NCBI RefSeq assembly: GCF_000801955.1
Contig: NZ_JSZO01000004.1
Coordinates: forward strand, 124,001-188,000
Reading direction: 5' to 3'
DNA from: Ralstonia sp. A12
GTDB lineage: Bacteria > Pseudomonadota > Gammaproteobacteria > Burkholderiales > Burkholderiaceae
Length of the DNA: 64,000 nucleotides
Part shown: one piece after another, positions 1 through 7,524 of the stretch
Position numbering within the stretch: position 1 is the stretch's first letter
Layout: each line of letters starts with the position of its first letter
The notes under the pieces: model-generated
What the model was told of the DNA's origin: nothing
Database searches by the model: none
The model's input: the letters and a program-made list of their open reading frames with translations, nothing else
Program-made: the position numbers and the translations under genes

Positions 1-1
1 G

Positions 2-268
2 TTCACCGAGTTGGCGGCGCGGCACCCGGAATGCTGTTTCGTCTGGGTCGACGTGGAAGACCATGCCGACGCCCTGGGCGATTTCTACGTCGAAAACTTC
101 CCGACCCTGCTGATCCAGCGCATGGACGATGCCGGCGATGTGTTGTTTTTCGGCCCGGTCTTGCCGCATGCAGGTGTGGTGGAAGGCATGCTTTCGCGTG
201 ATTTGCGCGCCGCACCAACCGTGACGGCGGCACCCGACTTGCGTGGCTGGCTGCTGCAATTGGCTTGA
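2..268 (+). CDS. Thioredoxin-family protein, C-terminal part (5' end outside window)
   Basis: The reading frame is open from the first complete codon and ends in TGA, so the start lies upstream of the window. The visible 88 residues contain a thioredoxin-fold signature: a strand resembling FVWVDVEDHAD, then ENFPTLLIQ with the cis-proline (FPTLL) typical of thioredoxins, then a GPVLPHAGVVEGML stretch matching the last strand and helix. The CxxC active site would lie upstream and cannot be checked. The protein is probably cytosolic with a redox or scaffold role. It is followed by topB on the same strand after about 240 bp. Confidence 0.75.
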   Translation, partial: FTELAARHPECCFVWVDVEDHADALGDFYVENFPTLLIQRMDDAGDVLFFGPVLPHAGVVEGMLSRDLRAAPTVTAAPDLRGWLLQLA

Positions 269-448
269 TGGTGCGCCTTGACAACGCAAGGCGATGTCTG
301 CGTCACTCTATTGCACCTGAAAAGGAACCGCGCTTATGATTGGCGGCCAAAATCGGGGCAGACTGCCCGGACGCGCGCTCTGACGGGCGCCGGAAGCACT
401 TGAAGTCGGCAGGCGTTGCCATAAGACTCTAAAAAAACCACGCGAACG

Positions 449-472
449 GTCGCTATAGAAAAGCGACTTCTT
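449..472 (+). terminator. Weak hairpin with T-rich tail before topB
   Basis: GTCGCT (449-454) pairs perfectly with AGCGAC (462-467) across a 7-nt loop and is followed by TTCTTGTTT. It could end transcription of the thioredoxin-like gene or lie in the topB leader. The six-pair stem is short, so confidence is low. Confidence 0.3.
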
Positions 473-510
473 GTTTATCTGATTACTTGCGATCGCCAGG
501 ATCCGCTCAC

Positions 511-3153
511 ATGTCCAAGGCTCTCATCATTGCCGAAAAACCGTCGGTCGCCGCTGATATCGCGCGCGCGCTGGGTGGCTTCACCAAGCACGACGAGTAC
601 TTTGAGAGCGACGAATACGTCCTCTCCTCGGCGGTTGGCCACCTGGTCGAGATCGCCGCCCCCGACGAATACGAAGTCAAGCGCGGCAAATGGAGCTTCA
701 CCCATCTGCCGGTGATCCCGCCACACTTTGACCTGCGCCCGATCGCCAAATCCGAATCGCGTCTGAAGGTGCTCACGCGCCTGATCAAGCGCAAAGACGT
801 GACCAGCCTGATCAATGCGTGTGACGCGGGGCGCGAAGGGGAGTTGATCTTCCGCCTGATCGCGCAGCACGCGAACACCAAGCTGCCGATCCAGCGTCTG
901 TGGCTACAGTCGATGACGCCGCAGTCCATCCGCGACGGCTTTACCAAGCTGCGCAGCAACGAAGACATGATGCCGCTGGCCGATGCCGCCCGTTGCCGTT
1001 CCGAAGCCGACTGGCTGGTCGGCATCAACGGCACGCGCGCCATGACCGCCTTCAACAGCAAGGGCGGCGGCTTCTTCCTGACCACCGTGGGCCGCGTGCA
1101 AACGCCGACGCTTTCGATCGTGGTGGAGCGCGAAGAGAAGATCAAACGCTTCGTGCCGCGCGACTACTGGGAAGTGCGCGCCGAATTCATCGCCGCGGCA
1201 GGCCTGTACGAAGGCCGTTGGTTCGACCCGAAGTTCAAGAAGGACGAGTTCGACCCCGAGCGTCGCGACTCGCGCCTGTGGAGCGAGGCCGAGGCCAAGA
1301 GCATCGTCGCTGCATGCCGCGACAAGACAGGCACCGTCACTGAAGAGTCGAAGCCGTCGACGCAGATGTCGCCGGCGCTGTTCGACCTGACCAGCCTGCA
1401 GCGCGAGGCCAACGGCCGCTTCGGCTTCTCGGCCAAGAACACGCTGGGCCTGGCGCAGGCGCTGTATGAAAAGCACAAGGTGCTGACGTATCCGCGTACC
1501 GATTCGCGCGCGCTGCCCGAAGACTACATGGGCACGGTCAAGCAGACGCTGGACATGCTGGGCGAAAGCTCGCCCAACTATCTGACGCATGCCAAGAAGA
1601 TCCTCGCCAACCAATGGGTCAAGCCCAACAAGCGGATCTTCGATAACAGCAAGATCAGCGATCACTTCGCCATCATCCCGACGCTGCAGGCCCCGAAGAA
1701 CCTGTCGGAGCCGGAGCAGAAGCTGTATGACCTGGTGGTGCGCCGCTTCCTGGCGGTGTTCTTCCCGGCGGCCGAATACCAAGTCACCACGCGCGTGACC
1801 GAGGTGGCCGGCCATCACTTCAAGACCGAAGGCAAGGTGCTGGTGAACCCGGGCTGGCTGGTCGTGTACGGCCGCGAGGCGCAGGGTGAAGACGCCAACC
1901 TCGTGCCGGTCGCCAAGGACGAAAAGGTCAAGACCGACAAGGTCGAGCCGGTGGGCCTGACCACCAAGCCGCCCGCACGCTACAACGAAGCGACGCTGCT
2001 CTCGGCCATGGAGGGTGCCGGCAAGCTGGTCGACGACGACGCGCTGCGCGAAGCCATGGCCGGCAAGGGCTTGGGCACGCCAGCCACGCGCGCGGCCATT
2101 ATCGAAGGGTTGCTGACGGAAAAGTACCTCGTGCGCGAAGGCCGTGAGCTGATTCCGACGGCCAAGGCATTCCAGCTGATGACGCTGCTGCGCGGCCTGG
2201 GCGTGGAAGAACTCACACAGGCCGAACTGACCGGCGGCTGGGAGCACAAGCTCTCGCTGATCGAACGCGGCCAGCTCGAGCGTGACGAATTCATGCGCGA
2301 GATCGCGCAGATGACGCAGCAGATCGTCAAGCGCGCCAAGGAATACGACAGCGACACCATCCCCGGCGACTACGCGACGCTGGCCACGCCGTGCCCGCAG
2401 TGCGGCCACGTGGTCAAGGAGAACTACCGCCGCTTCGCGTGCAGCCACTGCGACTTCTCGATCAGCAAGATCCCGGGCGGCCGCCAGTTCGAGCTGGACG
2501 AGGTGGAAGAGCTGCTGATCAACAAGACCATCGGCCCCCTGCAGGGCTTCCGCAGCAAGATGGGTCGGCCGTTTGCGGCCATCCTCAAGCTGGCGCAGGA
2601 AGACGGCCACTGGAAGATGGAGTTCGACTTCGGTCAGAACGACGAAGACGACGGCGAGCCGGTCGATTTCTCCGGCCAGGAAAGCGTCGGCCACTGCCCG
2701 AAGTGCAACGGCAGCGTCTACGAGCATGGCCTGAAGTATGTGTGCGAGAACGCCGTGGCGCAGCCCAAGACGTGCGACTTCACGACCGGCAAGATCATCT
2801 TGCAGCAGGAGATCAGCCGCGAGCAGTTGGCCAAGCTGCTGACCGACGGCAAGACGGATTTGCTGACTGGCTTCAAGTCGGCGCGCACGGGCCGCAACTT
2901 CAAGGCGTTCCTGGTCAAGCAGCCGGACGGCAAGATCGGCTTCGAGTTTGAGCCGCGCGGCGAAGGCAAGGGCAAGCCCGGCGCCAAGACTGCAGCCAAG
3001 AAGACGACGGCCGCGGCCAAGACCCCTGCTGCCAAGAAGGCCCCGGCCAAGACCGCTGCCAAAACGGCAACGAAGACTGCGGCCAAGAAAGCCCCGGCAC
3101 GCAAGAAAGCCGCCGAAGCAGAGACCGACGAAGAAAGCACCAGCGAAACCTGA
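511..3153 (+). CDS. topB: DNA topoisomerase III with histone-like basic tail
   Basis: Type IA topoisomerase of 880 residues that relaxes and decatenates DNA in the cytosol. The N-terminal Toprim domain shows LIIAEKPSVA and DAGREGELIFR (about residues 105-115). The catalytic tyrosine sits in LTYPRTDS at about Tyr327, matching Tyr328 of E. coli TopoIII. Two C-terminal zinc-finger-like modules follow: CPQCG...CSHC and CPKC...CENAVAQPKTC. The last 60 or so residues are a Lys/Ala/Pro repeat tail (units like TAAKK and KKAPA) resembling histone H1. I chose the ATG giving MSKALIIAEKPS; an in-frame TTG 24 nt upstream is less likely. The 3' end faces the convergent LysR gene across a strong terminator. 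Confidence 0.95.
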   Translation: MSKALIIAEKPSVAADIARALGGFTKHDEYFESDEYVLSSAVGHLVEIAAPDEYEVKRGKWSFTHLPVIPPHFDLRPIAKSESRLKVLTRLIKRKDVTSLINACDAGREGELIFRLIAQHANTKLPIQRLWLQSMTPQSIRDGFTKLRSNEDMMPLADAARCRSEADWLVGINGTRAMTAFNSKGGGFFLTTVGRVQTPTLSIVVEREEKIKRFVPRDYWEVRAEFIAAAGLYEGRWFDPKFKKDEFDPERRDSRLWSEAEAKSIVAACRDKTGTVTEESKPSTQMSPALFDLTSLQREANGRFGFSAKNTLGLAQALYEKHKVLTYPRTDSRALPEDYMGTVKQTLDMLGESSPNYLTHAKKILANQWVKPNKRIFDNSKISDHFAIIPTLQAPKNLSEPEQKLYDLVVRRFLAVFFPAAEYQVTTRVTEVAGHHFKTEGKVLVNPGWLVVYGREAQGEDANLVPVAKDEKVKTDKVEPVGLTTKPPARYNEATLLSAMEGAGKLVDDDALREAMAGKGLGTPATRAAIIEGLLTEKYLVREGRELIPTAKAFQLMTLLRGLGVEELTQAELTGGWEHKLSLIERGQLERDEFMREIAQMTQQIVKRAKEYDSDTIPGDYATLATPCPQCGHVVKENYRRFACSHCDFSISKIPGGRQFELDEVEELLINKTIGPLQGFRSKMGRPFAAILKLAQEDGHWKMEFDFGQNDEDDGEPVDFSGQESVGHCPKCNGSVYEHGLKYVCENAVAQPKTCDFTTGKIILQQEISREQLAKLLTDGKTDLLTGFKSARTGRNFKAFLVKQPDGKIGFEFEPRGEGKGKPGAKTAAKKTTAAAKTPAAKKAPAKTAAKTATKTAAKKAPARKKAAEAETDEESTSET

Positions 3154-3177
3154 TCACGGTTTCGCGGGCACCAACGC

Positions 3178-3206
3178 AAACGGGAGGACAATGTCCTCCC
3201 GTTTTG
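3178..3206. terminator. Bidirectional rho-independent terminator, topB / LysR gene
   Basis: CGGGAGGAC (3181-3189) pairs with GTCCTCCCG (3193-3201) across a 3-nt loop. It is preceded by AAA and followed by TTTTGTTT, so it can serve both topB and the convergent regulator gene. Confidence 0.85.
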
Positions 3207-3227
3207 TTTGGGCAATGCGCTTGCGGC

Positions 3228-4166
3228 TTACGCGGCTTCGCTCAGGCCCCGGCCGGCGCGCTCCTCGTTGTGCTTGACCTCCATCGCCTGGGCCAGCATG
3301 TAGTCGATGAATGTGCGTACCTTCGTCGGCAGGAATTTGCGGCTCGGATACACCAATGAGAGCGACCGGTGCGGCAGCTTGTACTGCGGCAGCACGCGCA
3401 CCAGGCGCCCCGATTCCAGATCCGGCCGCGCCATATACGACGACAGAATGGCGATGCCCATGTCGGCCAGCACGGCGCGGTGCATCAGCTCTGCGTTGCT
3501 CGTCACCAGCGACGGCTGCACCGGCACTGAAATCGCCTGCCCGTCGGGCGTGCTCATCTCCCACTCGTGGCGCAGTTGCGGGTGCCACATGGCGATCACG
3601 CGGTGCTCGGCAATGTCTTCCGCGCGCTGCGGCGTGGAGTGCTGGCGTAGGTAGGCGGGCGTGGCGGCCATCACCATCTCGGCGGAAATCATGCGGCGCG
3701 CCACCAGGTGTGAGCCCAGGCCCAGTTCCGACACCATGATGCCGACGTCGCGGCCGTCTTCAACGATGTCGATCGGGCGATCGGACAGCGCCACGTCAAA
3801 CGTCACTTCGGGGTAGAGCTGCTGGAAGCGCGCCAGCAACATCGGTAGCACGTGCAGCCCGAACATCACCGGCGCGACGATGCGTAAGCCGCCGACCAGC
3901 GCCTGGCTGCGCGAGGTGGCGAGCGATTCGGCCTCGTCAATGTCGAGCAGGATCTGCGCACAGCGCTGCAGATAGGTTTCGCCCACATCCGTCAGCGACA
4001 GGCTGCGCGTGGTGCGGTTGAGCAGGCGCGTGCCGAGGTGCGCCTCCAGATCGGCCACGTAGCGTGTGACCACGGCATTGCTCATCGACAGATGCTGGGC
4101 CGCCCGGGCGAAGCTGCCAAGCTCCACCACCTTGGAAAACACCCGCATCGACTGCAAACGATCCAT
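3228..4166 (-). CDS. LysR-family transcriptional regulator
   Basis: A 312-residue LysR-type regulator. The N-terminus MDRLQSMRVFSKVVELGSF starts a winged HTH, with ARAAQHLSMSNAVVTRYVADLE as the recognition region and LNRTTRSLSLTDVGETYL completing the wing. The rest is a periplasmic-binding-protein-like effector domain (for example GLRIVAPVMFGLHVLP and PEVTFDVALSDRPIDIVEDG). This pattern is typical of the large CrgA/DsdC-like LysR subgroup of Burkholderiales; the effector is unknown. It is divergent from an acyl-CoA ligase gene, which is a candidate target, and a TTGTT-N11-AACAA box lies 15 bp upstream of its own start, suggesting autoregulation. Confidence 0.9.
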   Translation of the reverse strand: MDRLQSMRVFSKVVELGSFARAAQHLSMSNAVVTRYVADLEAHLGTRLLNRTTRSLSLTDVGETYLQRCAQILLDIDEAESLATSRSQALVGGLRIVAPVMFGLHVLPMLLARFQQLYPEVTFDVALSDRPIDIVEDGRDVGIMVSELGLGSHLVARRMISAEMVMAATPAYLRQHSTPQRAEDIAEHRVIAMWHPQLRHEWEMSTPDGQAISVPVQPSLVTSNAELMHRAVLADMGIAILSSYMARPDLESGRLVRVLPQYKLPHRSLSLVYPSRKFLPTKVRTFIDYMLAQAMEVKHNEERAGRGLSEAA

Positions 4167-4181
4167 TCCAGCCTCTCACAT

Positions 4182-4208
4182 GATTTGTTGTCAAAAATAG
4201 AACAAATC
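4182..4208. promoter_or_regulatory. LysR-type operator (T-N11-A inverted repeat)
   Basis: GATTTGTT (4182-4189) and AACAAATC (4201-4208) form a perfect 8-bp inverted repeat with an 11-bp AT-rich spacer, the classical LTTR T-N11-A geometry. Its position just upstream of the regulator start fits autoregulation and control of the divergent gene. Binding is inferred. Confidence 0.65.
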
Positions 4209-4390
4209 TGCTGTGGCGGCAAATTTTTAATGTTGTCTGCGCAATTCACTGTCCAGGCCGAATCATGAGATGTGAGTACACGCTTATTCTGGGGTGACCG
4301 TGCCGTTTACCCTTCACGGGCATTGTTGCCGAGGCGGAGTATCCGCCTTCTCCCTGATTGACGTCGCGGCAAGTTTGCGCCGAGACTCTA

Positions 4391-4402
4391 TACCGAACGG
4401 TA
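4391..4402. promoter_or_regulatory. TACCG-AA-CGGTA palindrome, candidate TetR-type operator
   Basis: Twelve bases with perfect 5-bp arms, about 215 bp upstream of the acyl-CoA ligase. ACCG...CGGT palindromes are common for TetR-family regulators of lipid or acyl-CoA genes. No TetR gene is adjacent, so the assignment is speculative. Confidence 0.3.
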
Positions 4403-4617
4403 GATTTTCTCGGGATCTGTCTTGCGTGGGGTCACGTTTCGCTCCGGTTGCGGGTGGAACATTGTCTTGCGCAAATCGATACGGCGACCGCAAGGCGGGC
4501 TCGTCATACTCGAACGATGGATGCAAAGAAACCTGCCCCGCATGAGCGCCCCGAGACGAGGGCAGCCATCACGGCCAAGACATCGCCCCGCGATGGCGAG
4601 AGCCGAGGAGACACCAC

Positions 4618-6306
4618 ATGACGATCCAGAATCGCGAACCGGTCCACTACCTGGCAGGCGAAATGCCGCTGCACCGGTATTGCGCCCACCATGCGCAGCA
4701 GACGCCTGAGCGCATTGCCTTGCTCTGGTACGGCCGCACGATCTGCTGGCGCGAGCTGGATCAGCTCTCGACGCGGCTGGCGGTGCAGTTGCAACGGCTG
4801 GGCGTGGGGCGCGGCGACCGCGTGGCGTTGTTCCTGCAGAACTGTCCGCAAGCCATCCTGGCGCACCTGGCCACGGCCAAGCTGGGTGGCATTGTCGTGC
4901 CGTGCGGGCCGCTGTCGCGCCAGCATGAGTTGCGCGACCAGTTGGCCGATTCCGGCGCGAAGATCCTGGTGGCCGCGGCGGACCTGATGCCGATTGTCGA
5001 GGCCGCGCGGCCGGGCACCTCGGTGTCCACCGTCATCACCACACGCTATGCCGATCTGCAGCCGTCGCAGCCGGCCTGCCGCAAGGCGCTTGCCGTGCCG
5101 CCGGAGTTGATCGCGGCCGATGCGTCATCTGCGCCGCCGCTCAAGAACAAGCCCGGCGCGTCTCAGCTCGACCTGATGCAACTGCTGGCCGAGCCGGTGG
5201 ACGTGTCTGAGCGCAATGCGGTCACCGCCATCCAGGTCGAGCTGGATGAGGTGGCCCTGATGATCTACACCTCGGGCACCACCGGCCGCCCGAAGGGGGC
5301 GATGCTCACGCACCGCAATGCGCTGTACAAGACCGCCGTGACAGCGCAGGTGAGCGGCGTGCATGCATCCGACGTGATGCTGGCGGTGGCGCCGTTGTCG
5401 CACATTGCCGGCATGCTGATGGGCATGAACGTGATGCTGTATTCCGGCGCGACCACCATCCTGCTCTATCGCTTCGACCCGCTGGCCGTGCTGCAGGCCA
5501 TCGACCGCTACCGCGTCACGCGCTGGTACAGCATGACGCCGATGAATCTGGCGGTGATGGCGCACCCAGACGCCTCGCAATACCGCATGGAATCGCTGGT
5601 GGTCAATCCGTGCACGAGCTTTGGCGTGACGCTCACCGAGGCGATTGCCGACCAGTGGCGTGCCTTTGCCGGCCGGCAATGCAGCATCTACGAGGCCGCC
5701 TACGGTTTGTCGGAAACCCACACCTGCGATGCCATCACGCCGCCCGACGCGCCGCGCTGGGGCTGGCACGGCAAGATCGTCCCGCAGACCGAGGTACGCA
5801 TCGTCGATCCGCACACCGGCGCCGAGTTGCCGCCTGGTCAGGCTGGCGAGATCACCATCCGCAGCCCCGGCGTGTTCCGTGGCTACTGGCAGCGCGACGA
5901 GGCCACGCGCGCCGCGCTGCAGAACGGCTTCCTGCGCACCGGCGACATCGGCCAACTCTCGCCCGACGGCTATCTGCAGTGGCAGGGCCGCATCAAGGAG
6001 ATGATCAAGGTGTCGGGCTACAGCGTGTTTCCGGAAGAGGTGGAAGCGCTGCTTTCACGCCATCCGGGCATTCGCCAAGTGGCCGTCACGCCCATCCCCG
6101 ATCCAGACAAGGGTGAGGTCGTCTGCGCGCACGTGGTGCCGATGCACGGCGTCACGCTGACCGAAGCGGAGCTGATTGCCTGGTCGCGCGACAACATGGC
6201 GCCGTACAAGGTGCCACGCCGCGTGAAGTTTCATGATGCGCTGCCAGCCACGTCCACCGGCAAGGTGCTGCGGCGCTTGCTGCGCGAGGAGGCGCTCGCC
6301 GCCTGA
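4618..6306 (+). CDS. AMP-dependent acyl-CoA synthetase/ligase
   Basis: A 562-residue member of the ANL superfamily, which activates a carboxylate with ATP to an acyl-AMP and then to the CoA thioester. Visible motifs are the P-loop IYTSGTTGRPKGAMLTH (from about residue 216), the YGLSETHTCD region, GEITIRSPGVFRGYW, the hinge GFLRTGDIGQLSPDGYLQWQG, and the C-terminal catalytic lysine in STGKVLRR (about Lys549). The start is supported by GAGGAG 8-9 nt upstream of the ATG. Residues 137-190 carry an insertion-like Ala/Pro-rich stretch before the P-loop. The substrate cannot be read from sequence; a medium- or long-chain fatty acid or aromatic acid is possible. It stands alone between a LysR gene and the rodA terminator. 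Confidence 0.9.
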   Translation: MTIQNREPVHYLAGEMPLHRYCAHHAQQTPERIALLWYGRTICWRELDQLSTRLAVQLQRLGVGRGDRVALFLQNCPQAILAHLATAKLGGIVVPCGPLSRQHELRDQLADSGAKILVAAADLMPIVEAARPGTSVSTVITTRYADLQPSQPACRKALAVPPELIAADASSAPPLKNKPGASQLDLMQLLAEPVDVSERNAVTAIQVELDEVALMIYTSGTTGRPKGAMLTHRNALYKTAVTAQVSGVHASDVMLAVAPLSHIAGMLMGMNVMLYSGATTILLYRFDPLAVLQAIDRYRVTRWYSMTPMNLAVMAHPDASQYRMESLVVNPCTSFGVTLTEAIADQWRAFAGRQCSIYEAAYGLSETHTCDAITPPDAPRWGWHGKIVPQTEVRIVDPHTGAELPPGQAGEITIRSPGVFRGYWQRDEATRAALQNGFLRTGDIGQLSPDGYLQWQGRIKEMIKVSGYSVFPEEVEALLSRHPGIRQVAVTPIPDPDKGEVVCAHVVPMHGVTLTEAELIAWSRDNMAPYKVPRRVKFHDALPATSTGKVLRRLLREEALAA

Positions 6307-6320
6307 CTCGCCTGAAAACA

Positions 6321-6350
6321 AAAAGGCCGCCAATCTTGGCGGCCTTTTGC
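6321..6350. terminator. Bidirectional terminator, acyl-CoA ligase / rodA
   Basis: GGCCGCCAA (6325-6333) pairs with TTGGCGGCC (6336-6344), flanked by AAAA on the left and TTTT on the right. It serves the ligase on the plus strand and the elongasome operon on the minus strand. Confidence 0.9.
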
Positions 6351-7501
6351 TACGTCTGCACGAAGCGTTTCTGTCGGGCGATGCTCATCAGGATGCCAAT
6401 GCCCATCCCCAGTGTGACGAGCGCGGTCCCTCCGTAACTGATGAGCGGCAGCGGCACGCCCACCACGGGCAGGATGCCGCTCACCATGCCCATGTTGACG
6501 AAGGCGTAGGTGAAGAAGATCAGCGTGATCGACCCGGCCAGCAATCGCCCGAACAGCGTGCCCGCATTCGCGGCGATGAACAGCCCGCGAATGATCAGCA
6601 ACAGATACAGGAACAGCAGGAAGCCGTTGCCCACCAGCCCGAACTCCTCGGAATAGACCGCGAAGATGAAGTCGGTGTGCTTCTCGGGGATGAACTCCAG
6701 GTGGGTTTGCGTGCCCTTTAGCCACCCCTTGCCGCTCACCCCGCCCGAGCCGATGGCGATGATCGACTGGATGGTGTGGAAGCCCTTGCCCAGCGGGTCG
6801 GTGGTCGGGTCCAGCAGCGTGCACACGCGGTGCTGCTGGTAGTCGTGTAGGATCGGCCAGTTCACGCCCGGCGCGCAGATACGCGATTCGAACGACACGA
6901 TCAGCGTGATCGCCGTGACGGCAATCACCAGCACCGGCACGATCAGCCGCCACGATAGGCCGGCAAAGTAGATCACGTAGATGCCGGCGGCCAGCACCAG
7001 CAGCCCCGTGCCCAGATCGGGCTGTTTGGCAATCAGCCCCACGGGAATGAGCAGCAGCACGGCGGCGGCCAGATAGTCATACCAGTGGATCACGCCCTCG
7101 CGCTTCTGGAAGTACCACGCCAACATCAGCGGCATGGCGATCTTCATGATCTCGGACGGCTGCACCACCACGCCGATGTTCAACCAGCGCCGCGCACCCT
7201 TGCGGATCAGCCCGAACGCCGCCACACCAATCAATAGCGCTACCCCGACGGTGTACAGCGGCACGGCAAAGCGCATGAGCGTCTGCTGCGGCAGGTTGGC
7301 GATGACCCACATCAGCACGAACGACAGCATGATGTTGCGGACCTGGTCTTCCACCCGGCCCGGCATGTCGATGGCGGCCGAGTACAGCGCGACCAGCCCC
7401 GTGCCCAGCAGCAGAAAGACGATCAGTGCCAGCGGCACATCGAAGCCGGTGAAGAGTGACTTGATGACGTTGAATATGCGGCGCTTGTCCAGTTTGTCCA
7501 T
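6350..7501 (-). CDS. rodA: Rod shape-determining SEDS peptidoglycan glycosyltransferase RodA
   Basis: A 383-residue polytopic inner-membrane protein of the SEDS family that polymerises glycan strands with PBP2 during cell elongation. The start MDKLDKRRIFNVIKSLFTGFD precedes a run of about ten hydrophobic helices (for example PLALIVFLLLGTGLVALYSAA). SEDS signatures include RKGARRWLNIG, QPSEIMKIAMPL, KQPDLGTGLLVLAAGIYVIYFAG and the C-terminal SYGGTALVTLGMGIGILMSI. It lies 23 bp downstream of mrdA and is the last gene of the mreBCD-mrdA-rodA operon. Upstream in-frame codons exist, but the chosen ATG gives the normal family length. Confidence 0.96.
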   Translation of the reverse strand: MDKLDKRRIFNVIKSLFTGFDVPLALIVFLLLGTGLVALYSAAIDMPGRVEDQVRNIMLSFVLMWVIANLPQQTLMRFAVPLYTVGVALLIGVAAFGLIRKGARRWLNIGVVVQPSEIMKIAMPLMLAWYFQKREGVIHWYDYLAAAVLLLIPVGLIAKQPDLGTGLLVLAAGIYVIYFAGLSWRLIVPVLVIAVTAITLIVSFESRICAPGVNWPILHDYQQHRVCTLLDPTTDPLGKGFHTIQSIIAIGSGGVSGKGWLKGTQTHLEFIPEKHTDFIFAVYSEEFGLVGNGFLLFLYLLLIIRGLFIAANAGTLFGRLLAGSITLIFFTYAFVNMGMVSGILPVVGVPLPLISYGGTALVTLGMGIGILMSIARQKRFVQT

Positions 7502-7524
7502 GGCGTGATCCTCAAGCGCGAATG

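Larger units (their letters stand above)
4167..4617. other. Divergent intergenic region between LysR regulator and acyl-CoA ligase
   Basis: About 450 bp without a credible gene. It holds the LysR-type box next to the regulator, a small hairpin AGGCGGA/TCCGCCT near 4333-4349, and the TACCGAACGGTA palindrome (4391-4402). Short open frames here have no family features. Confidence 0.6.

Noticed and set aside
278-305. TTGACA hexamer as a promoter for topB
   Set aside because: No acceptable -10 box at 16-18 bp spacing, so it is probably chance.
904-2727. Long antisense open frame (607 codons) opposite topB
   Set aside because: GC-rich codons on the sense strand often leave an open frame on the other strand. 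The translation has no family features and topB is clearly real.
4294-4709. Short plus-strand frames between the LysR gene and the acyl-CoA ligase
   Set aside because: They overlap the ligase start or lack ribosome sites and family features.
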